In this document: positions 1 through 7,274 of the stretch, one piece after another
Position numbering within the stretch: the stretch's first letter is position 1
Layout of the letters: each line of letters begins with the position of its first letter
NCBI GenBank assembly: GCA_946481615.1
Contig: CAMLOR010000101.1
Location: forward strand, 1 to 10,529
Length of the DNA stretch: 10,529 bases
Origin: an uncultured Aquimonas sp.
GTDB taxonomy: Bacteria > Pseudomonadota > Gammaproteobacteria > Xanthomonadales > Xanthomonadaceae
Direction: 5' to 3'
Position numbers and translations under genes: made by a program
Notes under the pieces: model-generated
Database searches by the model: none
Told to the model about the DNA's origin: nothing
The model's input: the letters and a program-made list of their open reading frames with translations, nothing else

Positions 1-2373
1 GTGCTGCTGGCCGAGCGCGACGACGCCGGCTTCGTGCAGCAGGCGGCGCTCAAGCGCCTCAAGCGCGGCATGGACAGCGACGAATTGCTGCGCCGCTTCG
101 CGCAGGAGCGGCGCATCCTCGCCTCGCTCGAACATCCGCTGATCGCGCGCCTGCTCGACGGTGGCGTCGACGACGAAGGCCGGCCGTACTTCGCGATGGA
201 ATACGTCGACGGCGCCCCGATCACCGAGTACGCCGCGGCGCGCGCACTCGGCGTGCGAGAGCGCGTGGCGCTCATGCAGCGCGTGTGCGAAGCGGTGGCG
301 TATGCGCAGAAACGCCTGGTCGTGCATCGCGACCTCAAGCCTTCGAACGTGATGGTCGATGCGCGTGGCGAGCCGCGCCTGCTCGATTTCGGCATCGCCA
401 AGCTGCTGAGCGTCGACGAGCAGCACACGCAGACGCTGGCCGGCCTGCGCGTGATGTCGCCGGCCTATGCGGCACCCGAACAGATCCTGGGCGAGCCGAT
501 CAGCACCGCTACCGATGTCTATTCGCTGGGCGTGTTGCTGTTCGAATTGCTCACCGGCGGCCTGCCGCACCAACGCCGCGGCCTCGCTTCCGATGGCCTG
601 GCCGGTGCGGTGTCGCAGGAGGTGACCGAGCCGCCGGGCCGCGCGCTGCGACGGGCCGGCGGCGATCAGGCCACGCGCGCCTACGGTGCGCGCGGCGGCG
701 AACGCGATCGCTTCGCGCGCCAGCTCGATGGCGATCTGGATCGCATCGTGCTCGCCGCGCTGCGGCGCGAGCCCGAGCGCCGCTACGCTTCGGCCGCCGC
801 GCTGGCGAACGATCTGCGCCTATGGCTCGAAGGCCGTCCGATCGCGGCGCGCGGCGACAGCGCCGGTTATCGGCTGCGCAAGCTCGTGCAACGCAACAAG
901 GCCGGTGCGATCGCGGCCATGCTGGCGCTGGTGTCGCTGCTGGGCGGGCTGGGCGCCGCGCTGTGGCAGGCGCAGATCGCGAGCCGGCACGCGGCCGAAG
1001 CCGACGTGCAGCGCGAACTGGCCGAGCAGCAGGCGCAGCGCGCCGAGCAGGTGAAGGATTTCGTCGTCGCGCTGTTCCGCACCGGCAATCCCGAGTTCAC
1101 CCAGGGCGGCGCGCAGATGAGCGCCACCGATCTGCTGCGCGAAGCGGCGGCACGCATCGACAAGGAACTGGTGGCCACGCCGGAGCCGCAGGCCGAACTG
1201 CGCGTCGCCATCGCGCAGGCGCTCGCCGCGCTGGGCGCGCGCGACGAAGCGCTCGCGCTCACGGAAACCAGCATCGCGCAGCTGCGCGGCTTCGCGCAGC
1301 CGCAGCAGGCGGCGTTGGCCGAGGCGCTGCACGAGGCCGCGATCCTGTACGAAAACCGCGGCCGCCTCGACGATGCGCAGCGCGCGGCGCAGGAGGCCTT
1401 CGCCCTGCTCGAAGGCACCGGCCCCGAGAACGCGCTGCCGCGCATCAGCATTCGCACCACCTTCGCCAAGCTGGCCACGTTCCGCGGCGATCATGCCGCC
1501 GCCGAAGCGGAGTACCGCGCCATCCTCGACGAGCGTCGCCGCCTGATCGGCGCCGACGATCCGCGCCTGGCGGTGGACTGGAACAATCTCGGCGCGGTGG
1601 CGTTGCGCCGCGACCGTTACGCCGACGCCAGGCACGCCTACGCCGAAGCCTCGCGCCTGCTCGCGCTCGATCCGAAATCGCCGGAATCGCGCCAGGCCTG
1701 GCTGCGCCTGGGCCAAGGCACGGCGCTGATCGGGTTGGGCGACTACGCCGGCGCCGAGCGCGAGATGACGGCGGCCCTGGAGGTTGCCGAGCGCAGCCTG
1801 CACGGCGCGCACCCCATCGTGGCCAGCATCCTCACCGGCCGTGCGCGGCTGGCGCGCTTCGATGGACGCGCCGGCGCCGCGATCGCTTTCGCCGGCCGCG
1901 CGCGCGACATCTATGTCGGACTCGGGCATCCGGATCGCGCCAAGGCGGCGCTGGAACTGGGGCTGGCCGCCCTGTCGGACGCGCAGCGCGGCGACGAGGC
2001 CGAAGCGGCCTTCGCGGACGCGATCCGCACCTTCGAGGCGCATGCCGGCCGCGACCCGGAATACCGGCTGGCGCAGGCGGCCAGCGGCCTGATGGACGTG
2101 GAGCGCGGGCGCGCCGGCGGCATCGAAGCCATCGAGGCGGCGCTGAAGGCACTCGAGGCCGATGACCGCGAACGCAGCAACGCCTACGCCGAGGCGCTGG
2201 GCCTGCGTGCGCGCGCCGCGGTGCGCGCCGGCGATGCAGAGGGCACCGGCGAATGGCGCCGGCGCCAGGCCGAAGCGCTGGTGGCCTTGCTCGGCGCGGC
2301 GCATCCGCGCGTGCTCGCGGCTACGGCAGCGTGCACACCGCCGGCGGCGGATTGTCCTCCAGGCCGTCCCTGA
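1..2373 (+). CDS. Membrane Ser/Thr protein kinase with TPR region (5' end cut by window edge)
   Basis: This is a Hanks-type Ser/Thr kinase that phosphorylates proteins in the cytoplasm and probably senses signals through its C-terminal half. The readable part is 790 codons. The GTG at base 1 is unlikely to be the start: the reading begins at the 'V-x-LAER' strand that normally follows the glycine-rich loop, so that loop lies outside the window. Visible residues, counted from base 1, are the ATP-binding Lys (ALK, K18), the catalytic loop HRDLKPSN (H109-N116, with D111 and N116), DFG at 129-131 and APE at 158-160. The kinase fold ends near residue 285 with the usual 'EPERRYASAAALANDL' stretch. 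A single transmembrane helix spans about 301-323, a short coiled coil about 325-350, and TPR-like helices about 380-760 (for example 'NNLGAVALRRDRYADAR' from 528). The active site looks intact. In related genomes such kinases often follow an ECF sigma factor gene, which may lie upstream (inference). The 3' end overlaps the convergent beta-helix gene by 53 bp. Confidence 0.93.
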   Translation: MLLAERDDAGFVQQAALKRLKRGMDSDELLRRFAQERRILASLEHPLIARLLDGGVDDEGRPYFAMEYVDGAPITEYAAARALGVRERVALMQRVCEAVAYAQKRLVVHRDLKPSNVMVDARGEPRLLDFGIAKLLSVDEQHTQTLAGLRVMSPAYAAPEQILGEPISTATDVYSLGVLLFELLTGGLPHQRRGLASDGLAGAVSQEVTEPPGRALRRAGGDQATRAYGARGGERDRFARQLDGDLDRIVLAALRREPERRYASAAALANDLRLWLEGRPIAARGDSAGYRLRKLVQRNKAGAIAAMLALVSLLGGLGAALWQAQIASRHAAEADVQRELAEQQAQRAEQVKDFVVALFRTGNPEFTQGGAQMSATDLLREAAARIDKELVATPEPQAELRVAIAQALAALGARDEALALTETSIAQLRGFAQPQQAALAEALHEAAILYENRGRLDDAQRAAQEAFALLEGTGPENALPRISIRTTFAKLATFRGDHAAAEAEYRAILDERRRLIGADDPRLAVDWNNLGAVALRRDRYADARHAYAEASRLLALDPKSPESRQAWLRLGQGTALIGLGDYAGAEREMTAALEVAERSLHGAHPIVASILTGRARLARFDGRAGAAIAFAGRARDIYVGLGHPDRAKAALELGLAALSDAQRGDEAEAAFADAIRTFEAHAGRDPEYRLAQAASGLMDVERGRAGGIEAIEAALKALEADDRERSNAYAEALGLRARAAVRAGDAEGTGEWRRRQAEALVALLGAAHPRVLAATAACTPPAADCPPGRP

Positions 2374-4804
2374 AGATCTCGAGGCACTGAACGGTCTCGT
2401 AAGCGAGGCAGGCCGAGAACTCGGAGGTGTTGTCGGTGCCGTCGCTCAGAACGGCGCTCAGCGTCTCGCCCTCGACATCGACGTCGATCGGCAGCGGGAA
2501 GGTAAAGTTCGCACTGCCGTTGGCACCGGGCAGGGCGTTGTCCACCGTCACCGTGTCCGTGACCAGGAGCGTGGCGCCTTCGCCGCTGCCGCTGGCGTCG
2601 CAGCTGGCGTTGCGGAAGACCTGCACGCGGTGCAGGCCGTTGCGCGCGGCGATCTGGCCCTTGACGTGTCCGCCCGTGCCGTCGCCGATCGCCTCAAGCA
2701 GCGTCGGCGCATTGACGCCGCGGTTGGCATAGGTGCCGGTCACGACGAGGCCCGTGTTGTAGACGGGATTGACGTCGGCCGCGCCCACGTCGATGCCGAG
2801 TCCGCCGTTGGCGGTGATGGCGTTGTCCCAGACGAAGTTGCCCATGCCGTCCTCGAGCCGCACGCCGGCGCCGCCGTTGTCGGAGATGCGGTTGTCGAGG
2901 ATCTCGTTGTCGTTGCCCTGGCCGGTCAGCCGGATGCCGTCGCCGCCGTTGCCGAGCCCGTAGTCGGGCGTGCAGGGCGGCAGGCAGAAGGCGAAGGTCT
3001 TGCGGCCGATGGCGTTGTCGCGGATCTCGTTGCGGAAGGCGAGCCCGCCCTCGAGCAGGATGCCTTCGTCCTGATTGCCGGAGATCGTGTTGTCGACGAT
3101 CTCGTTGCGCAGCGAGCGCACCCGCACGCCGATCGCGTTGGGCGCGGCGTCCTGGCCGTTGGCCTGCAGGCCGATCAGGTTGTTGCGCACGGTGTTGTCG
3201 TAGCCATCGTCGCCCGAACCGTTGTCGAGCAGTTCGATGCCGGCGCTGTAGGCCCAGGCGATCAGGTTGCGCTGCGAGTTCTCCACGCCGCCCACGAGGT
3301 TGTCGTGACTGGTGCCGCCCAGGCGCACGTTCACGGCGTTGTTGCCGATCGCGGTGCCGTCCAGGCTGCCGCCGAACTGGTTGCCGAAGACCCAGGTGCC
3401 GGAACCTGCGGCGATGCGAACCGCAGCCACGTCGAACCCGCCGAAAGCCAGGCCGCTCACCCAGAGGAACGTGTCGTCGTCGGCGCCGGCCGGAATGCGC
3501 AGCGCGTGGTCGAGCGCGAGCGCATCGTCGCGCAGGCCCACGCACAGCGTGGGCGTGAAGCCGAAGGTCGAGGCATTCATGGCGCTGCCCGCCTGCGAAT
3601 AACCGTCGATGAAGACGCTCTCGGTGATGTCCGGCAGCAGCGCATTCAATTCGATGATGCGCGGACAACCAGGCAGCGCGAAGCGGATGCGATCGAGCCC
3701 CGGCGTCGCGTTGGCCTGTTCGATGGCCCAGCGCAGCGAGCCCGTCGCCACGGGACTCAGCGAGTCGAGCGTGTTGGTGACCTGGAACGTGCTTTCGGTG
3801 GACGGCGATTCGAACGGCCCGCGGTCCGGCGCCTGGCCGATCACGCGCGCACCGCCGTCGAGATCCTGGTCCGGATAGAGCACGCCGAAGCGGCCGGTGT
3901 TGATCGCCGGCGAATCCGCCTGCAACCGGAAGTCGCGGCTGGCGGCGTTCTGGAACTGCGGATCGACGCCGAGCGTCTGCGTCGGCGACGTCTCCGGCGC
4001 AGGGTTCATGTCGGTCGATTGATGGATGTTATTCCTCAGGAGGATGTGCGGCGACAGGCGGGTGACGATGTCGTCTCCGGTGTTGTTCCAGAAGATGCTG
4101 TTCTGCACGACCATCTCGAAATCGGTGACAGGCTCGCCCGGATGACCGATCGCGGGCGCGATGCACAAGGCGTCGCCGTCGTTTTCGGTGAAGAGCGAGA
4201 ACGACACGCTGCCTTGTTCCATGTGCTGGGTGTTGATCCTGACGGCGCAATCGTGGTCGCGCAGATCGGTCGCCACGGCCTGGGACACGTACACGTTGTC
4301 GCCGGAGAGCTCCACCGGATCGTGCGCCCAATCGGGGCAGCCGCCCTCGCCGCCGCAGACGTTCTGGAACCAGACCCGTTCGACACTCAGGTTGTTGTCG
4401 TGCGAGCCCAGCCAGATCCAGCCGATGTCCACGAACGCGATGGATTCGACCCGCAGCGATTCGTCGGTATCGATGCCGAAGGTGTCCGTGGCGCCGGTGA
4501 ACACGGTCAGGCGCGGATCGGGCTGGCGCGCGCTGCAGTTCGAGTTCCAGCCGCCGACGACCGTGATCTCGTGGTCCAGCGTCACCCCGATCGACGGGTT
4601 GACATCGAAGGAATAGGTGCCGGTGACGACGTTGATGATCTGGTCCTGTTCCGTGGCGTCGTGCACCGCGGCCAGGAACTCGCTCTCGGTGTTCACGCAC
4701 ACCGTCGCCGCCTGCGCCGCGCCGTGCGGGATCGCGGCCAGCAGCAGGAACAGCACGAGCAGCGCGCGGGCGGACCAGGGCGAAGTGCGGTCGATACGGG
4801 TCAT
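2321..4804 (-). CDS. Secreted right-handed parallel beta-helix protein with IFRDGLE C-terminal tail
   Basis: This is a predicted exported protein of 827 residues, probably surface-bound or released; substrate and activity are unknown. The signal peptide is residues 1-32 (hydrophobic core LLVLFLLLAAI, cleavage after AQA). There are two beta-helix parts. The first (about 33-331) ends like a choice-of-anchor Q domain, with 'DFRLQADSPAINTG' followed by 'DLDGGARVIG' and 'DRGPFES'. The second starts near 342 with 'TNTLDS...GSLRWAIEQANATPG...IRFALPG' and 'VFIDGYSQAGS', a signature of large secreted beta-helix proteins. Asn-ladder coils follow at about 530-670 (NTVRNNLIG, NEIVDNTISGN, NEIRDNAIG, NEILDNRISDN, NFVWDNAITAN). 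A beta-sandwich-like region comes next. The tail is C807-LE-IFRDGLE-816 with a further Cys at 824. I chose ATG at 4804 because a GGA lies 8 bases upstream; an in-frame ATG at 4813 is the alternative and gives three more residues. Longer upstream extensions are Arg-rich shadow sequence. The beta-helix folding call is strong; function is not assigned. Confidence 0.88.
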   Translation of the reverse strand: MTRIDRTSPWSARALLVLFLLLAAIPHGAAQAATVCVNTESEFLAAVHDATEQDQIINVVTGTYSFDVNPSIGVTLDHEITVVGGWNSNCSARQPDPRLTVFTGATDTFGIDTDESLRVESIAFVDIGWIWLGSHDNNLSVERVWFQNVCGGEGGCPDWAHDPVELSGDNVYVSQAVATDLRDHDCAVRINTQHMEQGSVSFSLFTENDGDALCIAPAIGHPGEPVTDFEMVVQNSIFWNNTGDDIVTRLSPHILLRNNIHQSTDMNPAPETSPTQTLGVDPQFQNAASRDFRLQADSPAINTGRFGVLYPDQDLDGGARVIGQAPDRGPFESPSTESTFQVTNTLDSLSPVATGSLRWAIEQANATPGLDRIRFALPGCPRIIELNALLPDITESVFIDGYSQAGSAMNASTFGFTPTLCVGLRDDALALDHALRIPAGADDDTFLWVSGLAFGGFDVAAVRIAAGSGTWVFGNQFGGSLDGTAIGNNAVNVRLGGTSHDNLVGGVENSQRNLIAWAYSAGIELLDNGSGDDGYDNTVRNNLIGLQANGQDAAPNAIGVRVRSLRNEIVDNTISGNQDEGILLEGGLAFRNEIRDNAIGRKTFAFCLPPCTPDYGLGNGGDGIRLTGQGNDNEILDNRISDNGGAGVRLEDGMGNFVWDNAITANGGLGIDVGAADVNPVYNTGLVVTGTYANRGVNAPTLLEAIGDGTGGHVKGQIAARNGLHRVQVFRNASCDASGSGEGATLLVTDTVTVDNALPGANGSANFTFPLPIDVDVEGETLSAVLSDGTDNTSEFSACLAYETVQCLEIFRDGLEDNPPPAVCTLP

Positions 4805-4938
4805 GGCGGGCATCCGATGCGAAGGGCGCCCGCCACAACGCGAAGACGCGGCGGATCGCGCCGCGTTGGCGGCCCTGGCGCGAAATGCGCCGGCTTTGCG
4901 TTGTGTCGGCCGCCGATACCCAGCGCAGAAGGCCGCCC
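4805..4938. promoter_or_regulatory. Intergenic spacer between divergent genes, presumed to hold both promoters
   Basis: This 134-bp spacer separates the start of the minus-strand beta-helix gene from the plus-strand S74-protein gene, so promoters for both should lie here or just inside the genes. I could not find a convincing -35/-10 pair: TTGCGT (4896-4901) and GATACC (4915-4920) are only 13 bases apart. A short inverted repeat (4877-4881 with 4887-4891, GGCGC/GCGCC, loop GAAAT) could be an operator half but may be chance at this GC content. Confidence 0.45.
4927..4932 (+). promoter_or_regulatory. Ribosome binding site deciding the S74-protein start
   Basis: AGAAGG lies 6 bases before the ATG at 4939. 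It supports that start over the in-frame ATG at 4885, which would put 18 residues, several of them Arg, in front of a well-formed signal peptide. Confidence 0.7.
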
Positions 4939-6708
4939 ATGCTCCGTCGCCCGTTTCCCTGCATCCTCGCCGCCCTGCTCGCGTTCGCCTTCGCGGCGGA
5001 CGCCGCGGCCGAGCCCTTCGTCTTCCGCGGCCAGCTCGACGACGGCGCCGCACCCGCGCAGGGCAGCTATGCGCTGCGCCTGACGCTGTATCGCAGCGAG
5101 CACGACAGCCTGCCGCTCGCGGGCCCGCTGGAACTGCCCGAGGTGCCGATGCGCGCCGGGCGTTTCGCGGCGGAGGTCGATTTCGGCGCGCTGCCGCCGC
5201 ACGCGCAGGGCTGGCTCGAAGTCGCCGCACGCGCGCCGGGCGAAAGCGAGTACACCGCGCTCGGCGAACGGACGCGCGTCGAACTCAAGGGCGCCGCCGC
5301 CTGCCCGGCGGCGTGGACGCTCGCGGGCAATGCGCTCACCAATCCCTCGATCGATTTCCTCGGCACCACCGACGCGCAGCCGCTCGAACTGCGCGTCGAC
5401 GACGTGCAGATCGGCCGCTTCGAATCGCGGCCGCTGCAGCAGCTCGACGTTTCGCTGCCGAACGTGATCCTGGGCGGCCCGGGCAACCTCGTCGCGCCGG
5501 GCGTGACCGGCGCGATGATGCTCGCGGTCGGCTTCCCGCCCGAGTTCGTACCGCCGCCGGGCGTGGACGATCTGCGCAACCAGGTCGAATCCCACTTCAG
5601 CAGCATCATCGGCGGCTACGGCAACGTCGCGGGCGACGGCACGGGACTGCCCGAAGAGAGCATGACGGCGACCGTGCTCGGCAGCGAGGTGAGCCAGGCC
5701 ACCGGCATGCGCAGCCTGGTGCTGTCGGGCAATCGCGCTATCGCCAGCGGCGAATCGTCGGTGGCGCAGGGCTCCTTCAACACCGCGGCGGGCGTCCAGA
5801 GCGTGGTGCTGGGCGGCAACGGCAGCACCGCGCTCGGCTTCGCGTCGATGGTGTTCGGCGGCATCGACGCCTGCGCCGGCGCCAACAACAGCTGGGCCGG
5901 CGGCAAGTACGCCAAGGTGCGGCCGCCCGCGGGCACCGGCGCCGATCCCGTCGGTGATGGCTGCGACGGCGTGCCGAACGCGCCGACCGCGAACGGCGAC
6001 ATCGGCACCTTCATCTGGGCCGACTCCACGAGCTCGCAGGAGGAGTTCGTTTCCACCGGGCCGAATCAGTTCGCGATCCGCGCGCGTGGCGGCGTGCGCC
6101 TGAGCGAGGAGACCAGCCAGTATTTCGGCGCGGCCACGCGCCAGATGCTGAATCTGCACAACCAGAACTACGGCATCGGCGTGCAGGGCAGCACGCTCTA
6201 CCAGCGCACCAACACCCAGTTCGCCTGGTTCCGCGACGGCGTGCACAGCGACAGCGCGCTCGACCCGGGCAGTGGCGGCGCGCTGATGATGACGCTGGGC
6301 ACGAACACGGGCACGCCGGTGGGCGTGGCGCGCGCGCAGCAGTTCGTCAACGTGAGCGATCGCCGCGCCAAGACCGGCTTCGCGCCGGTCGATCCGGTCG
6401 ACGTGCTGGCGCGCGTGCTGGAACTGCCGATCAGCGAATGGAGTTACAAGACCGCGACGGCCGAACGCCACCTCGGCCCGATGGCGCAGGATTTCCACGC
6501 CGCCTTCGGCCTGGGCGGCGACGACCGGACCATCGCCACCGTCGACGCCGACGGCGTGGCGCTGGCGGCGATCCAGGGCCTGAACGCCAAGCTGGAAGCC
6601 GAGAACGCCGCGCTGCGGGCGCAGGATCGCGAACTGCGCGAATCGCTGGATGCGATGCGCGCCGAACTCGATGCGCTGCGTCTGCGTTTGGAGGCGGGCC
6701 AGCCATGA
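4939..6708 (+). CDS. Secreted fibre-like protein with YadA-type head repeats and Peptidase_S74 chaperone domain
   Basis: This 589-residue exported protein probably forms a trimeric surface fibre. The signal peptide is residues 1-24 (cleavage after DAAA). An N-terminal beta domain at about 25-115 ('FVFRGQLDDGAAPAQGSYAL...LTLY...GWLEVAAR') is of the type often placed before S74 proteins. Residues 215-328 carry degenerate YadA-like head repeats (SSIIGGYGNVAG, TATVLGS, SLVLSGNRAIASGESSVAQG, FNTAAGVQSVVLGGNG, STALGFASMVFGG). The S74 domain runs from about 470 to 545 and includes NVSDRRAK, 'PISEWSYK' and 'HLGPMAQDFHAAFG'. The Ser-Lys pair needed for autocleavage in this family is present with the expected spacing of five (S473, K478), which predicts release of a 117-residue C-terminal chaperone. 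A coiled coil (about 545-586) closes the protein. Such domains are best known from phage tail spikes, but the signal peptide and absence of phage genes argue for a host surface protein. The stop codon overlaps the next gene's start (ATGA). Confidence 0.88.
   Translation: MLRRPFPCILAALLAFAFAADAAAEPFVFRGQLDDGAAPAQGSYALRLTLYRSEHDSLPLAGPLELPEVPMRAGRFAAEVDFGALPPHAQGWLEVAARAPGESEYTALGERTRVELKGAAACPAAWTLAGNALTNPSIDFLGTTDAQPLELRVDDVQIGRFESRPLQQLDVSLPNVILGGPGNLVAPGVTGAMMLAVGFPPEFVPPPGVDDLRNQVESHFSSIIGGYGNVAGDGTGLPEESMTATVLGSEVSQATGMRSLVLSGNRAIASGESSVAQGSFNTAAGVQSVVLGGNGSTALGFASMVFGGIDACAGANNSWAGGKYAKVRPPAGTGADPVGDGCDGVPNAPTANGDIGTFIWADSTSSQEEFVSTGPNQFAIRARGGVRLSEETSQYFGAATRQMLNLHNQNYGIGVQGSTLYQRTNTQFAWFRDGVHSDSALDPGSGGALMMTLGTNTGTPVGVARAQQFVNVSDRRAKTGFAPVDPVDVLARVLELPISEWSYKTATAERHLGPMAQDFHAAFGLGGDDRTIATVDADGVALAAIQGLNAKLEAENAALRAQDRELRESLDAMRAELDALRLRLEAGQP
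6690..6694 (+). promoter_or_regulatory. Ribosome binding site of the small tail-motif protein
   Basis: GGAGG sits 10 bases before the ATG at 6705, inside the last codons of the S74-protein gene. It supports a true, translationally coupled start rather than a longer reading frame from further upstream. Confidence 0.6.
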
Positions 6709-7019
6709 GAGTGGTGCTGGCGGCCTGCGGTTTCGTTTCGATCGCGCTGCTGGCGATAGCGGCGGCGCCGCTGCGCGCCGCATCGGCGCAGGACGTGGGT
6801 GCGCCGAAAACGCTGCGGGCCGCGGCCTTCGAGGCGGCGCCTGCCGCCGTGGGCAAAGGGCGCTTCCGGTTGGCTGCGCAGTTGCAACCTGCGCGCGCAG
6901 CCGCGGCGGGTGAAGCGACCGGCGCGCGCAAGCTCGTCGCCACGCTTGCGCCCAAGGGTTTGCCCGGAGCCTGTGCCTTGCCCGACGCGATCTTCTCCGA
7001 CGGTTTCGAATCGCCGTGA
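6705..7019 (+). CDS. Small exported protein ending in IFSDGFE tail, function unknown
   Basis: This is a 104-residue protein of unknown function. It has an N-terminal signal sequence (residues 1-28, core LAACGFVSIALLAIAAAP, likely cleavage after AASA). An Ala/Arg/Lys-rich linker follows at about 30-88 with no recognisable fold. The tail is C90-ALPDA-IFSDGFESP, where IFSDGFE occupies 96-102. The tail resembles the IFRDGLE end of the beta-helix protein encoded nearby, including a Cys a few residues before it. The start codon overlaps the S74-protein stop (ATGA), so the two are probably translated as a pair, and the small protein may help export, anchor or mature the fibre protein (inference). 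The linker has the base composition of its neighbours, and the signal peptide plus tail argue against a chance ORF. It could also be the decayed remnant of a larger secreted protein. Confidence 0.72.
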   Translation: MRVVLAACGFVSIALLAIAAAPLRAASAQDVGAPKTLRAAAFEAAPAAVGKGRFRLAAQLQPARAAAAGEATGARKLVATLAPKGLPGACALPDAIFSDGFESP

Positions 7020-7099
7020 GGCGGGTCGATGGCGCCGGAATTGGTTAGTCGTTGCGCCGCCGCGATCCGTCGATCTCCCGCGCTGGCGGATCGTGACGC

Positions 7100-7211
7100 G
7101 ATTCGGGTCCGGCGGCCGCTTCCTCCGTTTCGCGCCGCCACGACGCCGATTCGGTAGTTGCTTCCGCCGTTTCGCCGCCGATTCGGTAGTCGCTTCCGCC
7201 GTTTCGCCGCC
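7100..7211. repeat. Tandem 32-bp repeat (two near-identical units plus one degenerate copy)
   Basis: Two head-to-tail 32-bp units, 7148-7179 and 7180-7211, both begin GATTCGGTAGT and end CCGTTTCGCCGCC. They differ at one base, the 12th (T or C). A degenerate 40-bp copy at 7100-7139 begins GATTCGGG and ends in CCGTTTCGCGCCGCC. The motif GCCACGAC follows both the degenerate copy and the second perfect unit. The repeats lie in the 255-bp spacer 7020-7274, between the small exported-protein gene and the histidine kinase gene. I see no coding sequence, terminator or clear promoter in that spacer. Two adjoining units without spacers exclude a CRISPR array. Confidence 0.85.
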
Positions 7212-7274
7212 GCCACGACACCAGTGGCTGCACCGGCTCGTCGCGGTGCGCGTTCCTGCGGCAAACTCCGCGCC

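Noticed and set aside
1..3. GTG at base 1 as the kinase start codon
   Set aside because: Starting here would remove the glycine-rich loop while all other catalytic motifs are intact; the gene most simply begins left of the window.
820..2304. Minus-strand open frame across the kinase TPR region
   Set aside because: Shadow of the kinase gene: Arg/Gly/Gln-rich translation without motifs, made possible by the lack of stops in high-GC DNA.
2162..5083. Long plus-strand open frame (over 900 codons) opposite the beta-helix gene
   Set aside because: It is antisense to a gene with clear signal peptide and beta-helix signatures. Its translation is a Val/Ala/Asp/Arg-rich sequence typical of high-GC shadow frames, with no domain I can recognise.
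4939..6708. Prophage remnant because of the S74 tail-spike domain
   Set aside because: The protein has a signal peptide and YadA-like repeats, and no other phage genes, integrase or att-like repeats are visible.
6705..6728. Lipoprotein signal (VLAAC at residues 4-8) in the small tail-motif protein
   Set aside because: Only seven residues precede the Cys, too short for a lipoprotein signal peptide; the hydrophobic stretch continues beyond it.
7031..7058. Inverted repeat GGCGC/GCGCC after the small protein gene as a terminator
   Set aside because: The stem is only five pairs with an 18-base loop and no T-run follows, which is expected by chance at this GC content.
7148..7211. CRISPR-like repeat array
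   Set aside because: The two 32-bp units abut with no spacer between them, and no cas genes are present.
7158..7274. N-terminal extension of the histidine kinase from a TTG at 7158
   Set aside because: The extension would translate the tandem repeat into an Arg-rich segment ahead of a membrane protein. The GTG at 7275 immediately precedes the first transmembrane helix.
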